Assembly (NCBI GenBank): GCA_028683385.1
Contig: JAQUIJ010000005.1
Span: forward strand, 124,001 to 188,000
Origin: Prolixibacteraceae bacterium
GTDB lineage: Bacteria > Bacteroidota > Bacteroidia > Bacteroidales > Prolixibacteraceae
Reading direction: 5' to 3'
DNA: 64,000 nt
In this document: piece by piece, positions 45,924-54,381 of the stretch
How the letters are laid out: the number at the start of each line of letters is the position of its first letter
How positions within the stretch are numbered: position 1 is the stretch's first letter
Notes under the pieces: generated by a model
What the model was told of the DNA's origin: nothing
The model's input: the letters and a program-made list of their open reading frames with translations, nothing else
The model's database searches: none
Position numbers and translations under genes: made by a program

Positions 45924-46679
45924 TTAGTTTAGCTTTCTTATTTTGCTGGCAACCGAGCCACGCTCCATCACCCGGATGATGAACAGGACAATCGTGGCTA
46001 CCATTCCCGGGTTTGTAACGATATGTGCTTTATCGGTTACTTTCTGGTCACGAACCTCAATCAACGAACTGATTTGGTTTTCAGGAGATGAAAAAAGTTG
46101 ATTGGCAAATTTCCATGCACCATTGCGTGCCAGCCTCATGCTAAAATCAATCATAAAATCGTCGACTTTGCCTGCCAGTTTTAAAATGAGCTTTAAGGTT
46201 GGCCAAACTTCCGATAAATTCTTTTCTACATCGTGAACCAGTGCAGACAAAATCTCATTGATCCGGTTGAAATCGTTTTCCAGATCAGCAATGTTTTTCC
46301 CTTTCGAAATTTCGGTAGCAGCAATGCCTAGATCAAGGTTGATGTGGGCATTCATTCCCAGTAGCAGATGCTGCAAAACGATGGGCTGGTAATGGCTCGA
46401 AAAATTGAACGCCTTTTGCCACGAAAGTGTGATCGGTTCACCTTTTTTGAATGAAAAATAAGCATCGATATACCTTTTCGCAAAAACCACATCCAATTGC
46501 TCCATGCGTGCGCCGTCTTCAAAAGAACCTGCAGCAATACCTTCTTTTACTTTGATGGTTACCTTTTGGTACAAGGCCGCAAAATAACCCAATGTGTCGT
46601 TGTTCTTTTCTGATTCTGAAATGATGATTCCCAAAATGGCAATAACTTCGTCGATGGTCGTGATTTGTTCCGGAAGCAT
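45924..46679 (-). CDS. DUF5995-like helical protein
   Basis: A 251-residue, mostly helical protein without signal peptide. The central segment HYQPIVLQHLLLGMNAHINL, with DLGIAA following, and the later HDVEKNLSEVWP suggest a helical bundle with conserved histidines that could bind a metal. I associate this signature with the family named DUF5995, whose function is unknown. The gene is tightly placed: 10 bp after the alpha/beta hydrolase gene and with no gap before the FMN reductase gene. The three products probably act on one pathway or stress response. Confidence 0.65.
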   Translation of the reverse strand: MLPEQITTIDEVIAILGIIISESEKNNDTLGYFAALYQKVTIKVKEGIAAGSFEDGARMEQLDVVFAKRYIDAYFSFKKGEPITLSWQKAFNFSSHYQPIVLQHLLLGMNAHINLDLGIAATEISKGKNIADLENDFNRINEILSALVHDVEKNLSEVWPTLKLILKLAGKVDDFMIDFSMRLARNGAWKFANQLFSSPENQISSLIEVRDQKVTDKAHIVTNPGMVATIVLFIIRVMERGSVASKIRKLN

Positions 46680-46689
46680 GGCGGTTTAT

Positions 46690-47688
46690 CTATTCGTTCA
46701 GAAACTTTAGCAACGGAAGGATAAACCGTTCGAAGGCTTCGATGTGCGGTAAATGGCCCACATTATCGAGTTCGACCAGTTGCGAGTTTGGTATTTTCTG
46801 CTGTGTTTTCCGACCTAGTTCGTTGTAAAGACCCATTGTTTTTTGCACTTCAGGATTGGCAAGCGCTTTGCCGAGAGCTGTGCGGTCGCGGGTGCCAATG
46901 ATGAGCAGGGTGGGGCATTTCAGTAATGAAAATTCCTGAACGACGGGTTGCGTAAAAATCATGTCGTAAGTTAACGCAGCATTCCAGGCAATCAACGGGT
47001 AATCTTTGTTGAGTGTCCATCCGGCCAGCAGATTCACCCATTGGTCGTATTCCGGTTTCCATTGATTGTTGTAGTAAAAAACAAGCTGGTACTGTTTGAT
47101 TTTTTCGTAGTTCTGAGCCAGTTCATTTTTGTACCAAAAGTCAACCGGTTTATAAGGCGTCAACTGCTTGTAATCTTCCAGACCAATGGGATTTTCGAGG
47201 ATGAGTTTTTCGGTTATTTCAGGAAACATCAGGGCAAACCGGGTTGCGAGCATGCCACCCATTGAGTGCCCAAGAACTGCCGTTTTATCAATATGAAGGC
47301 TATCGAGCAATGTTTTAGTGTTGAGGGCCAGTTGCTGAAAACTGTATTGGAAATGTTGTGGTTTCGACGATTTTCCGAAACCAATCTGGTCGGGTACAAT
47401 CACCCGGAATCCGTTTCGCACCAATTCGCTGATTGTGGTTTGCCAATAGGCTCCGTTGAAGTTTTTGCCATGCAGCAGCACAATGTTTTTGTGGTTTGGC
47501 TTTTCGGGCTGAATGTCCATGTAAGCCATTTTCAGATCCTGATTCTGAACATGCAAATTCAGGAAATGTACTTCATACGGGTAGTTGACCGTGCTTAGGT
47601 TGATGTCCAGATTTTGAAGGTTGCTGTTTTGAGCCTGCACCTGCAGGATTCCAACCAGTAGAATTAGTAGTAATATTTTCGTTTTCAT
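46690..47688 (-). CDS. exported alpha/beta hydrolase
   Basis: A hydrolase of about 332 residues. The first ATG (47709) would add MNHKAKR before the signal peptide MKTKILLLILLVGILQ; I prefer the start at 47688. Motifs: oxyanion loop VLLHGKNFNGAYW, nucleophile Ser in VLGHSMGGMLATR, acid in IIGTRDRTA and His in LDNVGHLPHIE. This is the haloalkane dehalogenase/epoxide hydrolase-like branch of the fold, but the reaction is unknown. First gene of the operon with the DUF5995-like and FMN reductase genes. Confidence 0.82.
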   Translation of the reverse strand: MKTKILLLILLVGILQVQAQNSNLQNLDINLSTVNYPYEVHFLNLHVQNQDLKMAYMDIQPEKPNHKNIVLLHGKNFNGAYWQTTISELVRNGFRVIVPDQIGFGKSSKPQHFQYSFQQLALNTKTLLDSLHIDKTAVLGHSMGGMLATRFALMFPEITEKLILENPIGLEDYKQLTPYKPVDFWYKNELAQNYEKIKQYQLVFYYNNQWKPEYDQWVNLLAGWTLNKDYPLIAWNAALTYDMIFTQPVVQEFSLLKCPTLLIIGTRDRTALGKALANPEVQKTMGLYNELGRKTQQKIPNSQLVELDNVGHLPHIEAFERFILPLLKFLNE

Positions 47689-47752
47689 GCGTTTTGCTTT
47701 ATGATTCATAAACGCACGACTAGCCGAAAGGTTGAAACGATTCAGAAATACT

Positions 47753-48391
47753 TTATAGGTAAAGATGTAAATCTTTGTGATTTCGAATTACTTTCTGGTC
47801 CTCAGATTCCTGAAATTGAGACAGGTAATCATACAAAACCGTTTCTATTCCCAACGCTTTGGCGTGTAAAATCTCTGAGTTGAGATCATCGCCAACAACC
47901 AACACATCATCGACACTGAAGTTGTAGTCGGCCAGTATTTTCTCAAAGAGGTCGCGTTTGGTTAACCCCGATTTGTCGGGGTCAATTATAAATATAGCTT
48001 CAAAGTCGTTTTCGATGCCGAGCTGACGAATTTTGCTGTGCTGCATTTGGGTATAGCCGGTAGTTACTAAAAACCTTTTGCAAGGAATCGTCAAAAGCGT
48101 TTCGTAACCTTCAAATGGTTGCATTTTTTCGTCGTAGGTCAGGTTGGCCAGCAGCTTAAAACAATCCGCTTTCAGGCTTTCACTAAACGAAAATTCATCA
48201 GCAATAAACTGAAATGGCCGTCTCATGATTTCGAACCTGATTTGTTCGAACTGGCCTGTGTATTCGCCGCTTTCAAGAATAATCAAAAACAGCGATTCGA
48301 AAAGCCGATCCCCAATGGAACTGACCGGATAAATGGTATTATCTAAATCTAATATGATTGCCTTTTTTCTTATTACTTCTTGTTTGATCAT
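47753..48391 (-). CDS. HAD-superfamily hydrolase
   Basis: A 212-residue cytoplasmic phosphatase-like protein. HAD motif I is AIILDLDNTIYP, with both Asp residues. Motif II is FLVTTGYT, motif III includes the Lys in DKSGLTKRDLF, and motif IV is VLVVGDDLNSE. The cap is small and helical, as in type C1 enzymes such as phosphoglycolate phosphatase and YjjG-like nucleotidases. The exact substrate is not evident. It lies 64 bp upstream of the alpha/beta hydrolase operon on the same strand. Confidence 0.85.
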   Translation of the reverse strand: MIKQEVIRKKAIILDLDNTIYPVSSIGDRLFESLFLIILESGEYTGQFEQIRFEIMRRPFQFIADEFSFSESLKADCFKLLANLTYDEKMQPFEGYETLLTIPCKRFLVTTGYTQMQHSKIRQLGIENDFEAIFIIDPDKSGLTKRDLFEKILADYNFSVDDVLVVGDDLNSEILHAKALGIETVLYDYLSQFQESEDQKVIRNHKDLHLYL

Positions 48392-48463
48392 TTTCCCTCC
48401 TCAATATTTTACAGGCTGTTTCGATGCTTTCTTCAATTGACTGAATATTATTTCATAGAAATC

Positions 48464-50059
48464 TTATTTGCTCCGGATAAAATAAGGAATGCGGTCCAGT
48501 GGGACCTCGAGTGTGTAGGTTTTGCCGCCTTTGTAGGTTTTACCGGCATCGTCAATCCAATTGCCTTTGGGTAAAACCACGGTGCGGCTTGTTCCGTCTT
48601 GGTAAACCGGAGCAACCAGCATGTTTTCGCCGAGCATAAATTGATCGTTCACCATTTCAAAACCCTGATTCGGGAAACGATATTCCATCGAACTGACAAT
48701 GAGTTCGCCGGTTTTAGCTGACTGTGCGGCCAGTTCTAAAATTAACGGTGTAAATTTTTGCCGGATTTTTGCTGCTTTTTTTACGGCATCGAGGTGTACT
48801 GCATCCAGAATGCGCCACGGAGCTACCGAAAACTGCATCATGGGCATCAAGGCATGTATTTGTGCGGAGCGAACCACCAAATTCTGGTTAAGTGTTTTGG
48901 CATTCTGGAAACTGAGGTATTCGCCGCCGCCAATCATGTCGGGGCACGAAAAAGTGTAACCAGCCAATCCTTCAGCAAGCATGAGCGGAATCAAATTTCC
49001 AACGTCAGTCCAGTTGTGGCTCTTGTCGCGCAGGCGCTGAACCAGCGGTTGTCCGGCCATTTTCCAACAGGCACGGTATTCGTTTAACGGGAACCGAAGT
49101 CCGATTTGTGCATACAATTCGCATTGGCGGTTGGGCGACGACGGAATCATGGGCAGCGCATCAGTCGAATAAAACTCCATATCACCGGCATCAAGTTTAA
49201 AACCATCCACGCCCAAATCGGTCACCAGCGCGTCGAGCTGTTCGTTGAACCAGCTGACTGCGGTTGGATTGGTGAAATCGAGCAGCGCCGAATAACCATT
49301 CCACCACTTAATCATAGCCGGATCAGTGGCTTTTTCCCAGGTTGGTTTATCAGCAGTTTTCTGCATCAGGAACCCTTTACCTTTCATGATTTTCCGGACA
49401 ATCACCGCCTGATCGGCACTGACAAAAGGGCAAACCCAAACCATTACCTTAAAACCCATTTGGTGCAGCTGGTCAATCATTTGTTTGGGATTTGGGAATC
49501 GTCCGGGATGGAAAACCCATTTGCCGTAATCTTCCTGCCAGGTGTCGTCGATCATTAATACGCCCGGCTCAAAACCATTGTCGAGAATGGCCTTTGCGTA
49601 TTTCAGCACATCGGCCTGATTCTGGTTGTAAGTCAGTTCAATCCAGGTGTTGTATTGTGGTTTCGAAAATAACAGTTTTTCGGGCATTTTTCCTGAAGCA
49701 GGAAAGAAGTTCTTTGAAGCATATGCACGGGCTTCAGCAAGGCTGCTTCCGGCATGTGCGAATTTAATTTCGCTCGTGGCATTTGAAATGATAATCCGGT
49801 CGTTCTGAACTTCAAAAGCGAACGGTTCTTCGCTCCAGACCCAAAGACCTTTGTTACCGAGCAACAGCGGCTGAGCCTGGTTGTATCCATTATTCGCGTA
49901 GAAATCGAAATGATATCCGGCATCGAATGGCATTTTAGCTCCATCGTCGACGAATCCAGACCATACTTTTTCGCCCGGAAGCAGATTGATATTCAGGCTG
50001 GCCTGGCTGAACACCAAATTTGAGATCAGTATAAAAAGAGGAAAGATTTTTAGTTTCAT
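48464..50059 (-). CDS. glycoside hydrolase family 31
   Basis: A 531-residue exported enzyme (signal peptide about 1-19, VFSQAS). The N-terminal beta-sandwich is followed by a TIM barrel with VLMIDDTWQEDYG, VMVWVCPFVSAD and GVDGFKLDAGD. Asp290 in the last motif is the predicted nucleophile. Short length and motif style place it near the alpha-glycosidases of the sulfoquinovosidase/MYORG-like groups rather than classical large alpha-glucosidases. It probably cleaves an alpha-linked sugar in the periplasm. A minus-strand -7 box (TATATTTG, 50080-50087) lies just upstream. It is not in an obvious SusCD locus, although the second SusCD pair is 4 kb away on the same strand. Confidence 0.85.
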   Translation of the reverse strand: MKLKIFPLFILISNLVFSQASLNINLLPGEKVWSGFVDDGAKMPFDAGYHFDFYANNGYNQAQPLLLGNKGLWVWSEEPFAFEVQNDRIIISNATSEIKFAHAGSSLAEARAYASKNFFPASGKMPEKLLFSKPQYNTWIELTYNQNQADVLKYAKAILDNGFEPGVLMIDDTWQEDYGKWVFHPGRFPNPKQMIDQLHQMGFKVMVWVCPFVSADQAVIVRKIMKGKGFLMQKTADKPTWEKATDPAMIKWWNGYSALLDFTNPTAVSWFNEQLDALVTDLGVDGFKLDAGDMEFYSTDALPMIPSSPNRQCELYAQIGLRFPLNEYRACWKMAGQPLVQRLRDKSHNWTDVGNLIPLMLAEGLAGYTFSCPDMIGGGEYLSFQNAKTLNQNLVVRSAQIHALMPMMQFSVAPWRILDAVHLDAVKKAAKIRQKFTPLILELAAQSAKTGELIVSSMEYRFPNQGFEMVNDQFMLGENMLVAPVYQDGTSRTVVLPKGNWIDDAGKTYKGGKTYTLEVPLDRIPYFIRSK

Positions 50060-50079
50060 GGGTTATGGTTTAGGTTTAC

Positions 50080-50087
50080 CAAATATA
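50080..50087 (-). promoter_or_regulatory. -7 box for the GH31 gene
   Basis: CAAATATA on the plus strand reads TATATTTG on the minus strand, an exact TAnnTTTG 21 bp before the GH31 start codon. No TTTG at the right distance was found. Confidence 0.45.
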
Positions 50088-50206
50088 CAAACATTATCAA
50101 ATGCTGGCTGATGGATTTGATGTTTTGAAAATCTGCTGAAGATTTTTTTGAAAAAGAATAAACCCGGTTTTATAAATGGAATTTCTTGTTTCCGATTAAT
50201 GCTTGA

Positions 50207-50243
50207 TAAAAAAAGGAACAACCCTTTCGGATCATTCCCTTTT
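50207..50243 (-). terminator. terminator after the DUF1080 gene
   Basis: Read on the minus strand, AAAGGGAATGATCC, a GAAA tetraloop and GGGTTGTTCCTTT form an uninterrupted stem with G-U pairs, followed by seven T residues. It lies 24 bp past the stop codon. Confidence 0.75.
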
Positions 50244-50266
50244 ATACATTTTTTCAAAATCTGTTT

Positions 50267-51004
50267 TTAAAGTTCGCGGATCTTGATGTTGCGGAACCAA
50301 ACCGGGTATCCGTGATCCTGAAGGCCAATATAGCCGTCTTTCGAAATTCCTTCGGTCCAGCCCGGAAAATCTTTGAATTTACTTTTGGCAACCATGGCAT
50401 CCCATTCCGGAGTCCACAACGTATATGAAACTACTTTCACGCCGTTTTGCGTATGTGTAACCTGGCCGTCTTTCACCTTGATTACAATGGTGTTCCATTG
50501 ACCTGCAGGATGAACTGTTTTTGGATCGGCAGGAAGGATGTCGTACAACGAACCTGCCAGGTGGCTGTCAATTTTGTTGTCGGTAGCATCCACATTATCG
50601 AGTACCTGAATTTCAGGAGCAGCATAATAAATAGGCTTGCCCGGTACTTCGCGTACATTGTAGAAAATTCCTGAATTGGCCATTTTACTGGCTTTCCAGT
50701 CGATTGATAGTTCGAAGTTTTTAAATTTCTTTACAGAATAAAGAATGTCGCCATCAGCGCCTTGTCCGGGCTTTTTATCAGTACCGGTGAATACTTTCAT
50801 GGCATCTTCTTCAAGTACCCAGTTAGCAGGCATTGCTTTGCCATTGCACTGCCGCCATCCGTCGAAATTTTTACCGTTAAACAAAAGTTTCCAGCCTTCT
50901 TTTTGCTCTTTTTTCGAAAGACTGTTCACGGTTTGTGAAAACCCGGGAAGTGCTATCAAAAGCGCAATGGCTATTGATAAAGTCATAAAAATGTTTCTCT
51001 TCAT
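50267..51004 (-). CDS. DUF1080 / 3-keto-disaccharide hydrolase-lyase-like protein
   Basis: An exported protein of 245 residues from the ATG at 51004. The longer ORF start at 51028 would place MGHSKNRI before the signal peptide. The mature part is one DUF1080 jelly-roll: EGWKLLFNGKNFDGWRQCNG, the FELSIDWKASKMANSGIFYNV segment in parts, EIQVLDN, HPAGQWNTIVIKV and the C-terminal GYIGLQDHGYPVWFRNIKI. The family is now known to act on 3-keto-glycosides made by Gfo/Idh/MocA oxidoreductases, by hydrolysis or beta-elimination. A Tat-exported oxidoreductase of that type lies 42 kb away in this window. TATTTTTG at 51067-51074 (minus) is a likely -7 box. Confidence 0.85.
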   Translation of the reverse strand: MKRNIFMTLSIAIALLIALPGFSQTVNSLSKKEQKEGWKLLFNGKNFDGWRQCNGKAMPANWVLEEDAMKVFTGTDKKPGQGADGDILYSVKKFKNFELSIDWKASKMANSGIFYNVREVPGKPIYYAAPEIQVLDNVDATDNKIDSHLAGSLYDILPADPKTVHPAGQWNTIVIKVKDGQVTHTQNGVKVVSYTLWTPEWDAMVAKSKFKDFPGWTEGISKDGYIGLQDHGYPVWFRNIKIREL

Positions 51005-51066
51005 GATGCGATTTTTTGAATGACCCACATGTGAGTCGAGTTGATTTAGTGTTTAGAATTATATGC

Positions 51067-51074
51067 CAAAAATA
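51067..51074 (-). promoter_or_regulatory. -7 box for the DUF1080 gene
   Basis: CAAAAATA on the plus strand reads TATTTTTG on the minus strand (TAnnTTTG), 63 bp before the chosen start codon. Confidence 0.45.
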
Positions 51075-51151
51075 AGGATTTGCAATGGCAATCCGAATAA
51101 GGTTTAATAAAATTGATGATTATATCGAGGAAATAAGTTGAACTCCCGGAT

Positions 51152-51411
51152 TGAGAAACTGTTTAAATTTCAATTAAAACTATATTGAACCCACTTCGGT
51201 GTTCCATTTTATTCTATTCATTTGCCTCCGGTTTCACCGGAGGTTATTCAGATTCAAGTCCTTCGGACTTTTGGTCTTTGGAAATCCTGAAAGGATTTAA
51301 TTTGAATAACCGTGGGTGTTAACCCACGGAAAATGAGACCAATGAAAAGACAACCCTGAAAGGGTTGAATTACTTCGGGAATAAGTCAAACTAAATTTAA
51401 ACAGTCTCTGA
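51152..51411. mobile_element. MITE-like element packed with hairpins
   Basis: The ends TGAGAAACTGTTTAAATTT (51152-51170) and AAATTTAAACAGTCTCTGA (51393-51411) are inverted repeats with 17 of 19 positions matching. Between them are five short palindromes in a row: CCTCCGGTTTCACCGGAGG (51225-51243), AAGTCCTTCGGACTT (51256-51270), AAATCCTGAAAGGATTT (51282-51298), CCGTGGGTGTTAACCCACGG (51310-51329) and CAACCCTGAAAGGGTTG (51351-51367). It has no coding capacity. The right end, read inward, begins ATTCAGAGACTGT, close to the ATTCAGAGGCTGT of the element at 19793, so the two may belong to one family. Confidence 0.6.
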
Positions 51412-51439
51412 ATGTACAAAATGTGAATTTTGCCATTCA

Positions 51440-52414
51440 CTATTTGAAAATGGCGACTTCCTTTTCTCCGTTCGATTTGATGTAGCCACGAAACATTCCT
51501 TCTGTGTTAAATTCCATGGCGATGTTCCCATTTTTATCGAGCCCAATTACTCCACCAGTGCCTCTAAGTTTGGTTAGTTTGCCCACTTCTTCCCGGCAAG
51601 CTTCCTGAACCGACAATTTTTTGTACTCCATCAGGGCTGAAATATCTCTGGAAAATCCCAGCCTGATGTAATATTCACCATGACCAGTGCACGAAAAGCC
51701 GCCTGTTTCATTGTTGGCATATGTCCCGGCGCCTATGATGGGCGAGTCGCCAATGCGGCCGTATTTTTTATTTGTCATTCCACCTGTTGAGGTTCCGGCA
51801 GCAATGTTTCCATAGCTGTCGAGTGCCACGCAACCAACCGTTCCATGTTTATCGTTTATTGTTGCTTCCCGTTCCTGTTTTAACAACTCCTGAAGTGATT
51901 GCTGCCTTTTTTCGGTGTAAAAATAGCTGTTGTCAACTGGTGTAAAACCTTGCTCTTTCGCAAATTGCGATGCTCCCAATCCATTAAGTAACACGTGTTC
52001 CGACTTTTCCATCACGGCGCGGGCCACTCTGATCGGATTTTTAATGTCCCGAACAGCCGCAATTGCACCGGCTTTCAGCGTTTGGCCTTCCATCACCGAA
52101 GCGTCCAGTTCAACCAATCCGTCGTGCGTAAAAACAGCTCCCTTTCCAGCATTAAAAAGTGGCGAGTCTTCCATGATTACGATTGCTTTTTCAACTGCGT
52201 CCATACTCGTTCCTCCATGCGAAAGTACCGAATCGCCAACTGAAAGAGCCCGATTTAATACGTTGAGATACTCGGACTGAATTTCAGGAGTCATGCTTTT
52301 CTGATCCATTACACCTGCTCCTCCATGAATAACCAGGGCATATTTTACGGCAGGCTGGGCCAAAATGATTGATGTTGAGAGGGATAAGACGAAGCAAATA
52401 ATCAGGTATTTCAT
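51440..52414 (-). CDS. isoaspartyl peptidase / L-asparaginase (Ntn hydrolase)
   Basis: A 324-residue exported (signal peptide about 1-19, IILAQ) plant-type asparaginase/beta-aspartyl peptidase. IHGGAGVMD opens the mature part. The autocleavage site is KHGTVGCVALD, with Thr192 becoming the N-terminal nucleophile of the beta subunit. GTSTGGMTNKKYGRIGDSPI and GAGTYANNETGGFSCTGHGE are family signatures. It removes isoaspartyl residues from short peptides or hydrolyses asparagine, here in the periplasm. It stands alone; a minus-strand -7 box (TAGCTTTG, 52455-52462) lies upstream. Confidence 0.92.
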   Translation of the reverse strand: MKYLIICFVLSLSTSIILAQPAVKYALVIHGGAGVMDQKSMTPEIQSEYLNVLNRALSVGDSVLSHGGTSMDAVEKAIVIMEDSPLFNAGKGAVFTHDGLVELDASVMEGQTLKAGAIAAVRDIKNPIRVARAVMEKSEHVLLNGLGASQFAKEQGFTPVDNSYFYTEKRQQSLQELLKQEREATINDKHGTVGCVALDSYGNIAAGTSTGGMTNKKYGRIGDSPIIGAGTYANNETGGFSCTGHGEYYIRLGFSRDISALMEYKKLSVQEACREEVGKLTKLRGTGGVIGLDKNGNIAMEFNTEGMFRGYIKSNGEKEVAIFK

Positions 52415-52454
52415 GTTTCACTATGGTTGAGGATCAATTTATTTTATGCTGTTT

Positions 52455-52462
52455 CAAAGCTA
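52455..52462 (-). promoter_or_regulatory. -7 box for the asparaginase gene
   Basis: CAAAGCTA on the plus strand reads TAGCTTTG on the minus strand, an exact TAnnTTTG 41 bp before the start codon. Confidence 0.45.
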
Positions 52463-52673
52463 AACAAAATCGCTGAGATTGATTTGCCGTTTCGCATGGT
52501 GACCATTGAATAATGGTTTCTATCCCGGGATGAAACACCATTAAATTGAAATTAACTCTTAACTAGCTTTGTTAATACTTTTGTTTATGAATTGGGCTGA
52601 AACTTAAAACAAAATCTCGGATTACCTGTTTTATGTGCAAATGATTTTAGGGAAGGCTTATTAAATTCGAACT

Positions 52674-53546
52674 ATGACAGTTTATTCAATAAAAGATCTG
52701 GAACATTTATCCGGTATAAAAGCTCACACCATTCGCATTTGGGAAAAACGATATGCGTTGCTCGATCCAAACCGAACTGATACCAATATCAGGTCGTATT
52801 CGGATCATGATGTCAGGCGGATTTTGAATGTGGCTATGTTAGTCAAAAACGGATATAAAATTTCGAGTGTCGCCTCATTTGATGAGGAGAAGCTTCAGAA
52901 TGAGGTTATTCGGATAAATCGGAATGCAAACGACCCGGATAAAGACATCGACCAGTTACTGTTTCACACGGTCAATCTGGATACCTTCGGTTTTGAGGCA
53001 ATGGTTAATAAAATAATTGGGGAGTTGGGCTTTTCAAAGACAATTCAGCAAGTGATTTTTCCCTTTTTTGAAAGGATTGGAATTTTATGGCAGGCTGGTT
53101 CGATATTTACCGCACACGAACATTTCGTTTCAAATCTTATACGTAACCGCCTGATTGGGGAAACTGCTAAATTCGTAAACAAGGAAGCATCGAAATCGGC
53201 ATTGTTTTTTCTTCGGGAAAATGAATGGCATGAGCTAGGATTGTTGTACTTCAATTTTCTGGCGGCACAAGCTGGGTTCCGGTGTGTTTACCTCGGACAA
53301 AGCCTGCCATTCGAAGACTTAGCAAACCTGCTGACGGCCAATAAATATGATTTTGTGTGTACTTCATTTGTTCATGCTATTGAAAAGCCGGAATTGGAGT
53401 TGTATCTGGCCAATTTATCGCTGGTATTTAATCAAGATAAAATTTTAATTGCAGGCCGTCAAATCGCTATTCATAAACCTAAACTTCCTTCAAATGTGCT
53501 GGTTGTTAAAAATAGTAATGATTTTATACGGAGAATTTCGGGATAG
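52674..53546 (+). CDS. MerR-family regulator with B12-binding domain (CarH/LitR-like)
   Basis: A 290-residue regulator. Residues 3-70 are a MerR winged helix (YSIKDLEHLSGIKAHTIRIW, EKRY, then RSYSDHDVRRI). Residues about 90-170 are the four-helix cap over B12, with the Wx9EH signature of CarH at Trp139, Glu149 and His150. Residues about 175-285 are the Rossmann-like cobalamin domain with ExHxxG at 184-189 (His186, lower axial ligand). CarH proteins hold adenosylcobalamin, repress in the dark and release DNA in light. The residue after Trp139 is Gln, where I recall Thermus CarH having the His that forms the light adduct. Targets are unknown; no carotenoid gene is next to it. Confidence 0.85.
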   Translation: MTVYSIKDLEHLSGIKAHTIRIWEKRYALLDPNRTDTNIRSYSDHDVRRILNVAMLVKNGYKISSVASFDEEKLQNEVIRINRNANDPDKDIDQLLFHTVNLDTFGFEAMVNKIIGELGFSKTIQQVIFPFFERIGILWQAGSIFTAHEHFVSNLIRNRLIGETAKFVNKEASKSALFFLRENEWHELGLLYFNFLAAQAGFRCVYLGQSLPFEDLANLLTANKYDFVCTSFVHAIEKPELELYLANLSLVFNQDKILIAGRQIAIHKPKLPSNVLVVKNSNDFIRRISG

Positions 53547-53554
53547 TTTTTCGA

Positions 53555-54211
53555 CTATTGAATGATGAAATAGATCGCAAAAAAGTGCAATATACTGCCG
53601 GCTAAAACAAATAAATGCCATATTCCGTGGCTGTACGGAAGTTTCCTCCACATATAGAAAATGACTCCAATCGAATAAGCAATGCCGCCCAAAATCAGGA
53701 AGGTTAGACTGATCGACGGCAACTTCTGATAGATTTGATTCCCAGCCAGGACAAACATCCAACCCATGATCAGGTAAATGGCTACCATCAATTTCCTGAA
53801 GCGGTGAACGTAAATCGATCGGATAATGGCGCCAACCAATGCAACAGTCCAAATTATCCCGAACAAAGTCCATCCCCAAACACCTCGCAGCGAAGTGAGT
53901 AGTATGGGAGTGTATGTTCCGGCAATCAGTAAAAAGATAGAAATGTGATCGAAACGAGCAAAAAGGTTCTTTAACTTCTGGCTCGAAAAACTGTGGTAAA
54001 GTGTTGATGACAAGTAGAGTAGAATCAGAGTGCTTCCGTAAATCGAAAAACTGACCAAATGCCAGATGTCACCCGATCTTCCGGCAACAATAATTAATAC
54101 AATTAACGCTACAATACTTAATAGCGCCCCTATTCCGTGGGTGATGCTGTTTACGATTTCTTCGCCTGTGCTGAGCTGCCGTCTGTATGGTTCTGCTGAC
54201 TGTGTATTCAT
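53555..54211 (-). CDS. hemolysin III / TrhA-family (PAQR-like) membrane protein
   Basis: A seven-helix membrane protein of 218 residues from MNTQSAEPYRRQ (54211). A longer start at 54247 adds a basic stretch not typical of the family. Signatures: EEIVNSITHGIGALLSIVAL in the first helix region, SSTLYHSF after the third, and a late GIWHLFVLAGSILHFFAIYF. The Ser/His/Asp positions of the PAQR zinc site are present. Despite the name, bacterial members such as TrhA are implicated in membrane fluidity control, not proven toxins. It converges with the CarH-like gene (8-bp gap). Confidence 0.88.
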   Translation of the reverse strand: MNTQSAEPYRRQLSTGEEIVNSITHGIGALLSIVALIVLIIVAGRSGDIWHLVSFSIYGSTLILLYLSSTLYHSFSSQKLKNLFARFDHISIFLLIAGTYTPILLTSLRGVWGWTLFGIIWTVALVGAIIRSIYVHRFRKLMVAIYLIMGWMFVLAGNQIYQKLPSISLTFLILGGIAYSIGVIFYMWRKLPYSHGIWHLFVLAGSILHFFAIYFIIQ

Positions 54212-54381
54212 TTTAAAGATTACTTTTTTCAATAAACGACCAATCAACGAATTTGTTCTGAAAATGCTGTTATCAAAAGGTTAATTGGAAAGTTTGAATA
54301 TTTGAAAATGGATGGCATAATTGTTAGTCATTTTGCATTATCAACAACTCATAACTCAATATTTATAACTCATAACTTTTA

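Noticed and set aside
51225-51367. Row of short palindromes resembling a small CRISPR array
   Set aside because: The palindromes differ from each other and the spacing is irregular; no cas genes are present.
53555-54211. A haemolysin toxin
   Set aside because: The name hemolysin III is historical; the sequence is a PAQR/TrhA-like membrane protein with a probable lipid or fluidity role.
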